Of a DNA stretch of 64,000 bases, positions 59,679-64,000 are shown one piece after another. Every line of letters begins with the position of its first letter. The first letter of the stretch is position 1. The notes beneath the pieces were generated by a model. It did no database searches. It was not told where the DNA came from and worked only from the letters and a program-made list of their open reading frames with translations. Both the position numbers and the translations under genes were made by a program. Where the stretch lies: assembly GCA_017530275.1 (NCBI GenBank), contig JAFXMP010000365.1:6084-70083 (forward strand). Direction: 5' to 3'. This DNA is from Clostridia bacterium. GTDB lineage: Bacteria; Bacillota_A; Clostridia; Christensenellales; Aristaeellaceae.

Positions 59679-60551
59679 GTGTTCCAACAGCATACGAAGA
59701 AAAAAGTGAATCGGATCACCGTACTGGAAGCCCTGAAAGCGGCGCAGGCGCGTCTTTCTGAAATTCCCGATCCCCGGCTGGACGCGGAATGGCTGCTTTC
59801 GGAGGTTTTGGGCGTTTCCCGGCTGGATATACTGATGAACAAACATCGGGAACTGACCGATGACGAAACAGCGGCGTATGACGCGCTGCTCGCCCGGCGG
59901 GAACAGCGGGAACCCCTGCAATACATTTTGGGCAGCCAAAGCTTTATGGGGTTTTCCCTGAAAACGGACAGCCGCGCCCTGATCCCCAGGAACGATACGG
60001 AAGCCCTGTGCGAGGAAGCATTGCAATACATCCGGCCCGGCAGCTTGGTATTGGATTTATGCACCGGCTCCGGCGCGCTGGCGGTGGCCATCAAAAAGCT
60101 GCGCCCCGGCGCGGAGGTCTGGGCGGCGGACATCAGTGAAGCCGCCCTTTCCCTGGCGATGGAAAACGCCCAAATCCTGGGGGCGGATGTGCGATTCGTA
60201 CAGGGCGATCTGTTTTCGCCATTGGCGGGACAGCAGTTCAGTGTGATTGTGAGCAATCCCCCTTACATTCCGGAGAACCTGCAGGGATGCTTGCAGGCCG
60301 AAGTGGAACGGGAACCGGCCCTTGCCCTGTACGCAGGCCCGGACGGACTGGATTTTTACCGTCGCATTGCCCGGGAAGCGCCCGCCCATCTGCTTCCCGG
60401 CGGCAAGCTGTGCCTGGAAATCGGGGACGGACAGGGGCCGGCTGTAAAAGCCCTACTGAGGGAAAAATTTGAAGATATTCGCATTTTGAACGATTTGAAC
60501 GGCCTGCCCCGGATAATCAGCGCCGCGGCCAAGGAGGAAAACCGTTTATGA
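59679..60551 (+). CDS. prmC: Release factor glutamine methyltransferase
   Basis: 290 residues. N-terminal helical domain (EALKAAQARLSEIPDPRLDAEWLLSEVLGVSRLDI, REQREPLQYILGSQSFMG) that docks on the release factor, then a SAM methyltransferase with LDLCTGSGALAVAI and the NPPY motif (VIVSNPPYIPE). Methylates Gln in the GGQ loop of release factors; prfA overlaps it by 4 bases. GTG at 59679 is used; GTG at 59706 is an alternative, and ribosome sites are weak for both. Confidence 0.94.
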   Translation: MFQQHTKKKVNRITVLEALKAAQARLSEIPDPRLDAEWLLSEVLGVSRLDILMNKHRELTDDETAAYDALLARREQREPLQYILGSQSFMGFSLKTDSRALIPRNDTEALCEEALQYIRPGSLVLDLCTGSGALAVAIKKLRPGAEVWAADISEAALSLAMENAQILGADVRFVQGDLFSPLAGQQFSVIVSNPPYIPENLQGCLQAEVEREPALALYAGPDGLDFYRRIAREAPAHLLPGGKLCLEIGDGQGPAVKALLREKFEDIRILNDLNGLPRIISAAAKEENRL

Positions 60552-61612
60552 TGGAAGCCCAGTTCGAGGCCATGGAAGGCCGCCTGGAAGAATTGACGGT
60601 AGCCACCGCCCAGCCGGAAATCATCGCCGACGTTCCCAAATGGCAGGGCATGCTCAAGGAAATGGCCCAGCTGGAGCCCGCCGTAAACGCGTGGCGGCAG
60701 TACAGGCAGCTTCTTTCCGAAATCGAACAGGCCAAGGAAATGCGCTCTGACCCGGACATGGCGGACATGGCGGAAGAAGAATTGAAGGACCTGCTGCCAA
60801 GAGAAGAACGGGAAAAAGAACAGCTGCGCCTGTTTCTGATCCCCCACGATCCCAACGACGACCGCAGCGTGGTCATGGAGATCCGTCCCGGTGCAGGCGG
60901 CGAAGAGGCGGCCCTGTTTGCCGCCCTGCTGCTGCGCATGTATCAGCGATATGCCGAGCGCAGGGGCTTTCAGTTCGAGGCGGTGGATATTTCTGATACG
61001 GAATTGGGCGGAATCAAAGAAGCGGTGTTCACTCTGAACGGCGCAGGGGCCTTTTCACGCATGAAATACGAATCTGGGGTGCACCGCATCCAGCGCGTGC
61101 CTGTCACCGAGGCGGGCGGCCGCATCCATACCTCCACCGCCACCGTGGCCGTGCTGCCTGAGGCAGAGGACGTGGAGGTTGACATCAAACCCGAGGATAT
61201 CCGCATCGACACCTACCGGGCTTCCGGCCACGGGGGCCAGTACATCAACCGCACCGACTCCGCCGTGCGCATCACCCACATGCCTTCCGGCCTGGTGGTG
61301 ACCTGTCAGGACGAAAAAAGCCAGCTGAAAAATAAGGAAAAGGCCATGAAGGTGCTGAAATCGCGCCTTTATGACCTGTACCGTGCTGAAAAGGACGCCG
61401 CTTACGCTCAGAACCGCAAAGCCCAGGTGGGCAGCGGTGAACGCAACGAGCGCATCCGCACCTACAATTTCCCCCAGGGCCGGGTCACCGACCATCGGGT
61501 CAACCTGACCCTGTATAGAATCGACGCCATTCTGGACGGCGACCTGGACGAAATCATCGACGCGCTTACACTCCAGGAACAGACGGAAAAGCTGAAGCAT
61601 CTGACGCTATAA
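60548..61612 (+). CDS. prfA: Peptide chain release factor 1
   Basis: 354 residues. Domain 1 helices (EGRLEELTVATAQPEIIADVPKW), RPGAGGEEAALFAALLLRMY, the stop-codon reading PxT motif (VPVTEAGGRIHTSTATVAVLPE), and the catalytic GGQ in ASGHGGQYINRTDSAVRITH. His before GGQ where most factors have Ala is a small oddity; the GGQ itself is intact. Frees peptides at UAA and UAG. AAGGAGG 10 bases upstream; ATGA overlap with prmC, which modifies it. Confidence 0.97.
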   Translation: MMEAQFEAMEGRLEELTVATAQPEIIADVPKWQGMLKEMAQLEPAVNAWRQYRQLLSEIEQAKEMRSDPDMADMAEEELKDLLPREEREKEQLRLFLIPHDPNDDRSVVMEIRPGAGGEEAALFAALLLRMYQRYAERRGFQFEAVDISDTELGGIKEAVFTLNGAGAFSRMKYESGVHRIQRVPVTEAGGRIHTSTATVAVLPEAEDVEVDIKPEDIRIDTYRASGHGGQYINRTDSAVRITHMPSGLVVTCQDEKSQLKNKEKAMKVLKSRLYDLYRAEKDAAYAQNRKAQVGSGERNERIRTYNFPQGRVTDHRVNLTLYRIDAILDGDLDEIIDALTLQEQTEKLKHLTL

Positions 61613-61652
61613 TCATTTATCCAGCGTCTGATCAACAAACCAAAGTTTGTTT

Positions 61653-62966
61653 CTACTCCTTTGCGTATTTGATATAATCTTCCTCCAATATTTTTTCGCC
61701 GCACATCACCTCAATGATGATCATATTCGTTTTTGCTACAAGGTTATGCATACAGCCCCGTGGCAGCTCGACCACGGTGCCGGGATGGAGCGGGATGATC
61801 CGGCCATCGACGATAGCTTCGCCGGTGCCGTACACCACCGTCCAGGATTCGTCGCGGTATTGATGGCGGTGATAACGGAAGGTGCCGCCGGGGGTCATTT
61901 TGAGCCGGAGGGTTTTGCTGCCTTCCCCTACATCCAGCACCTTGAAGTTGCCCCAGGCCTTTTCCGCGAACCGGGCCGTCTCATCGATCTTGTCCACGAA
62001 GGGCTTGATATTGGCGCTGGCATGCTTTTCCGTCACCAGGATACCCTGGGGGCTGGCGCAAACAATCATGTTTTTCAGGCCCATAGCAAGGACTGGCACT
62101 TCCAATTCGTTGATCACATACACGTTTTCACATTCCCCGTCCATTATAACGGGACCAATGCTTTTGTTGTACATGGAATCCACCATGGTATTCCATGTGC
62201 CCACGTCGCGCCATTCACCGTGATACCGAATCACCTGAATAAACGGTTCTTTTTCCACTACCGCATAGTCGAAAGAAATCTTGGGCAGCTGATCGTACCG
62301 ATTATACAGATCCTGATAATTGGTATAATTCAGCATTTCTCTTGCACGGTTCAGCACATATTTAAGTTTATAAGCAAACACGCCGCCGTTCCACAGCGCG
62401 CCTTGGGCAAGATATTCCTTGGCTGTTTCCTTATCCGGCTTTTCCTGAAACATTTTCACCGAGGAGATTTTTTCCCGATCTGAGGGAATGATATAGCCGT
62501 ATCTTTCGCTGGGATAGGTGGGCTCGATGCCCATGAGCACCAGATTCGCTTCCTCTTTGCGCGCCTGCGCCTCCAGTATTTTCAGCGTTTCAAAGTATCC
62601 GCTTTCCACATAAGGGTCTACGGGACACACCACGACGGGCTCCTCCTCGGAAATGCCCATCACATCGTGGAGAAAAGCCGTAGCCAGAACGATAGCCGGG
62701 AAGGTATCCCGGCGGCAGGGCTCCAGGCTGATCTGCACATTTTTCCCCAGATGATTCAATATTGCCGGAATCTGGCTTCTCGCCGTGGCGATGGTCACTG
62801 TACAGTAAGGATCCACGGCTTTGAGCTGGCGGTATACCCGCTGTACCATGGATTCATACTCCCCATCGGGCCTCCTGAATATTTTAATAAACTGCTTGGA
62901 TCGTACATCGTTGCTTAACGGCCACAGCCGCTTCCCAGAGCCGCCGGAGAGCAGTATGATGTTCAT
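61653..62966 (-). CDS. manC: Mannose-1-phosphate guanylyltransferase/isomerase-type enzyme
   Basis: 437 residues. Nucleotidyltransferase domain: ILLSGGSGKRLWPLSNDVRSKQF, CPVDPYVES, EKPDKETAKEYL, WNGGVFAYK, FDYAVVEKEPF, WRDVGTWNTM; C-terminal cupin (TPGGTFRYHRHQYRDESWTVVYGTGEAIVDG) as in ManC/type II phosphomannose isomerases. Makes GDP-mannose for surface polysaccharides. AAGGAGG precedes the ATG. It is alone here; the polymerase-like gene at 58320 hints at surface-sugar functions nearby. Confidence 0.93.
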   Translation of the reverse strand: MNIILLSGGSGKRLWPLSNDVRSKQFIKIFRRPDGEYESMVQRVYRQLKAVDPYCTVTIATARSQIPAILNHLGKNVQISLEPCRRDTFPAIVLATAFLHDVMGISEEEPVVVCPVDPYVESGYFETLKILEAQARKEEANLVLMGIEPTYPSERYGYIIPSDREKISSVKMFQEKPDKETAKEYLAQGALWNGGVFAYKLKYVLNRAREMLNYTNYQDLYNRYDQLPKISFDYAVVEKEPFIQVIRYHGEWRDVGTWNTMVDSMYNKSIGPVIMDGECENVYVINELEVPVLAMGLKNMIVCASPQGILVTEKHASANIKPFVDKIDETARFAEKAWGNFKVLDVGEGSKTLRLKMTPGGTFRYHRHQYRDESWTVVYGTGEAIVDGRIIPLHPGTVVELPRGCMHNLVAKTNMIIIEVMCGEKILEEDYIKYAKE

Positions 62967-63120
62967 TGCGTTTCCTCCTTATGAAATAAAGACGATTCGT
63001 TACTTCCTGGCGGCAAACAGATTTGTAAACCTCGCCGCAATGGGAGCAGTCTCCATGGCGGCGGAAAGCAGCTTCCCCTTTTACCGGCCCCTTCTTCCAA
63101 ACGTACGGGCAATTGTTCAA

Positions 63121-63175
63121 CGTACCTCCTGCTTTCAAAAGAATAAATGTAGCTCCTGCTTACAAAAAGATAAAA
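63121..63175. repeat. Two-copy tandem repeat upstream of manC
   Basis: Units of about 27 bases at 63121 and 63148 share GTAC/GTAG-CTCCTGCTT-ACAAAAGA-TAAA wording with few changes. They lie in the 547-base gap before the tRNA gene, which otherwise has no convincing gene. Confidence 0.6.
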
Positions 63176-63369
63176 GCAGCGCACCTTTTTACATATTATA
63201 TCACGATTTGCGCCTGCCGTCACCCAATTATCAGAAGGAAATGCTTTTATTTTTTGTTTTTTCAGAGTGAAAAACTGCAATCCACAGCCAAAGGGAAAGA
63301 GTGAAGGCTGATGTTACGCTTCTGCTAAAAAATTGCTAAAAAATTGTTTCACCAAATCAGAAAAAACTC

Positions 63370-63398
63370 TTGACAAATCATCAACGATTTAGTAAATT
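63370..63398 (+). promoter_or_regulatory. Promoter upstream of tRNA-Glu
   Basis: -35 TTGACA, 17-base spacer, -10 TAAATT, about 115 bases before the tRNA. Confidence 0.6.
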
Positions 63399-63513
63399 AT
63401 GATATGGGAAGGGGAAAGGAAACCCTCCAAATCACAAAAAGAGGTATGTCCAGGCGGTCTTGTTTGTGGGTATGACTATTACAGTCCAGGTTTCTTTACT
63501 TCTCCGGCTGTTT

Positions 63514-63586
63514 GCCCCCATGGTCTAGTGGTTTAGGACGCCGCCTTCTCAAGGCGGAAACAGGGGTTCAAATCCTTTTGGGGGTG
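63514..63586 (+). tRNA. tRNA-Glu (anticodon CTC)
   Basis: Cloverleaf: acceptor GCCCCCA/TGGGGGT (first pair G-U), D arm with GGTCTAGTGGTTTAGGAC, anticodon stem CCGCC/GGCGG with loop TTCTCAA (anticodon CTC at 63548-63550), T loop TTCAAAT with two G-U pairs in its stem. CCA is not encoded. CTC reads GAG codons. Confidence 0.93.
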
Positions 63587-63615
63587 CTGTATATCCAGAG
63601 CTCTGGATGAAAAGA

Positions 63616-63661
63616 GAGCTGTCTCAAAATGCCAAATGGAAACGCGGCATGGGAGACAGCC
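63616..63661 (+). terminator. Terminator after tRNA-Glu
   Basis: GCTGTCTC (63618) pairs with GAGACAGC (63653-63660) with inner ATGCC/GGCAT, then CTTTTTTTG. Same outer stem as the terminator at 4972-5022. Confidence 0.85.
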
Positions 63662-63668
63662 TTTTTTT

Positions 63669-63708
63669 GCGAAAAAGCGGCGGCCGCTATGTCGTGCCGC
63701 TTTTTCGC
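63669..63708. repeat. Second strong hairpin after the tRNA terminator
   Basis: GCGAAAAAGCGGC and GCCGCTTTTTCGC form a perfect 13-bp stem around a GC-rich loop. Nothing else but the small frame below is seen in 63587-64000. Confidence 0.75.
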
Positions 63709-63799
63709 CTCAGCTGGGCAGGTACACGAAAACCCAAAAAGCAGCAAACAAGTTTATCCGTACCTCCGCCGCTTCCCTATACGCGAGAAAACAGGTTAA

Positions 63800-63895
63800 T
63801 CAACTTCTTGCAAGCCCACTGATCGAATTTTCGCAGAACAAACGCCATTCCCAGGGAAGCAATACGCTGACTTGGTTCAGTTTTCGCTTGTACAT
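63800..63895 (-). CDS. Possible 31-residue small protein or gene remnant
   Basis: ATG at 63895 with GGAGG 6 bases upstream and a promoter-like extended -10 (TGGTATAAT at 63950-63958 on the minus strand). The 31 residues end in LPWEWRLFCENSISGLARS. The good initiation signals and the short length suggest a leader peptide, a small protein or the start of a truncated transposase-like gene. No family recognised. Confidence 0.35.
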   Translation of the reverse strand: MYKRKLNQVSVLLPWEWRLFCENSISGLARS

Positions 63896-63949
63896 CGTGT
63901 CCTCCGGATGCAAGGTTTTTCGCGCTCTCCCGTCCTTTCCCTTGCATCT

Positions 63950-63958
63950 ATTATACCA
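63950..63958 (-). promoter_or_regulatory. Extended -10 promoter for the 31-codon frame
   Basis: Minus strand TGGTATAAT with no good -35 box at the right distance. Confidence 0.4.
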
Positions 63959-64000
63959 TAACGCTTGCCGTGCACGCATTCGCGGCCCGGCAAGACGGCC

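Noticed and set aside
63121..63175. CRISPR array
   Set aside because: Only two adjacent near-identical units with no spacer between them.

Overview
The window reads as the chromosomal replication-origin region of an anaerobic, fairly GC-rich member of the Bacillota (class Clostridia, probably an uncultured gut or rumen lineage). Seen in sequence: dnaA with DnaA-box-like sites upstream, RNase Y, the pur operon repressor PurR, FloA/NfeD, YqhQ (DUF1385), DUF4364, DUF378, BlaI and ECF sigma regulators, strong AAGGAGG-type ribosome sites, frequent GTG/TTG starts, a group B [FeFe] hydrogenase and a membrane pyrophosphatase. Many secreted proteins carry similar signal peptides (MKK, a Leu/Ala-rich core, then an ALAE-type cleavage site). 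The taxonomic placement is inference. No phage genome, complete IS element or CRISPR array was seen.

Layout. 1-9.8 kb, mostly minus strand: N-terminus of an ECF sigma factor, MutT, a HerA-like ATPase behind a structured leader, a PBECR-type nuclease with its own promoter, fused IspD-IspF behind DUF4364, and an Fbp-type three-gene ABC importer. 10-11.5 kb: [FeFe] hydrogenase. 11.5-12.5 kb: a dense cluster of palindromes, then an AT-rich stretch and DnaA-like boxes (putative oriC). 12.5-20.3 kb, mainly plus strand: dnaA (no dnaN beside it), a single-domain HPt, a membrane diguanylate cyclase, a CXXC membrane protein plus a ferredoxin/thioredoxin fusion, and three small secreted proteins.

20.4-32.9 kb: rny, a large secreted CE15-like esterase, membrane pyrophosphatase divergent from pgsA, a decayed gene, VanZ, and a BtuFCD vitamin B12 importer under a cobalamin riboswitch. 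33-41.5 kb: leuS, a 5' remnant of a group II intron lodged exactly behind the asnA terminator, asnA, an SH3-repeat secreted protein, and a FecR plus CHASE2-SpoIIE signalling pair. 42-49 kb: a Lpl-type carbohydrate ABC importer with an AraC regulator, and a membrane-anchored carboxylesterase. 49-55.8 kb: BlaI regulator, ECF sigma/anti-sigma pair, NfeD and FloA flanked by long inverted repeats, a DUF4258/YgiT zinc-finger pair and an orphan LytTR regulator. 55.8-62 kb: purR with two PurBoxes, rpmE-yqhQ-(polymerase-like membrane protein)-prmC-prfA. 62-64 kb: manC, tRNA-Glu(CTC) and a 31-codon ORF.

How the genes fit together: the window mixes core functions (replication initiation, translation, RNA decay, phospholipid and isoprenoid synthesis) with scavenging importers (ferric/anion, B12, oligosaccharide), redox energy conservation (hydrogenase, ferredoxin-thioredoxin protein, ion-pumping pyrophosphatase) and envelope signalling. 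The least explained items are the palindrome cluster before dnaA, the leader of the HerA-like gene, the PBECR nuclease, the inverted repeats around floA and the intron remnant.
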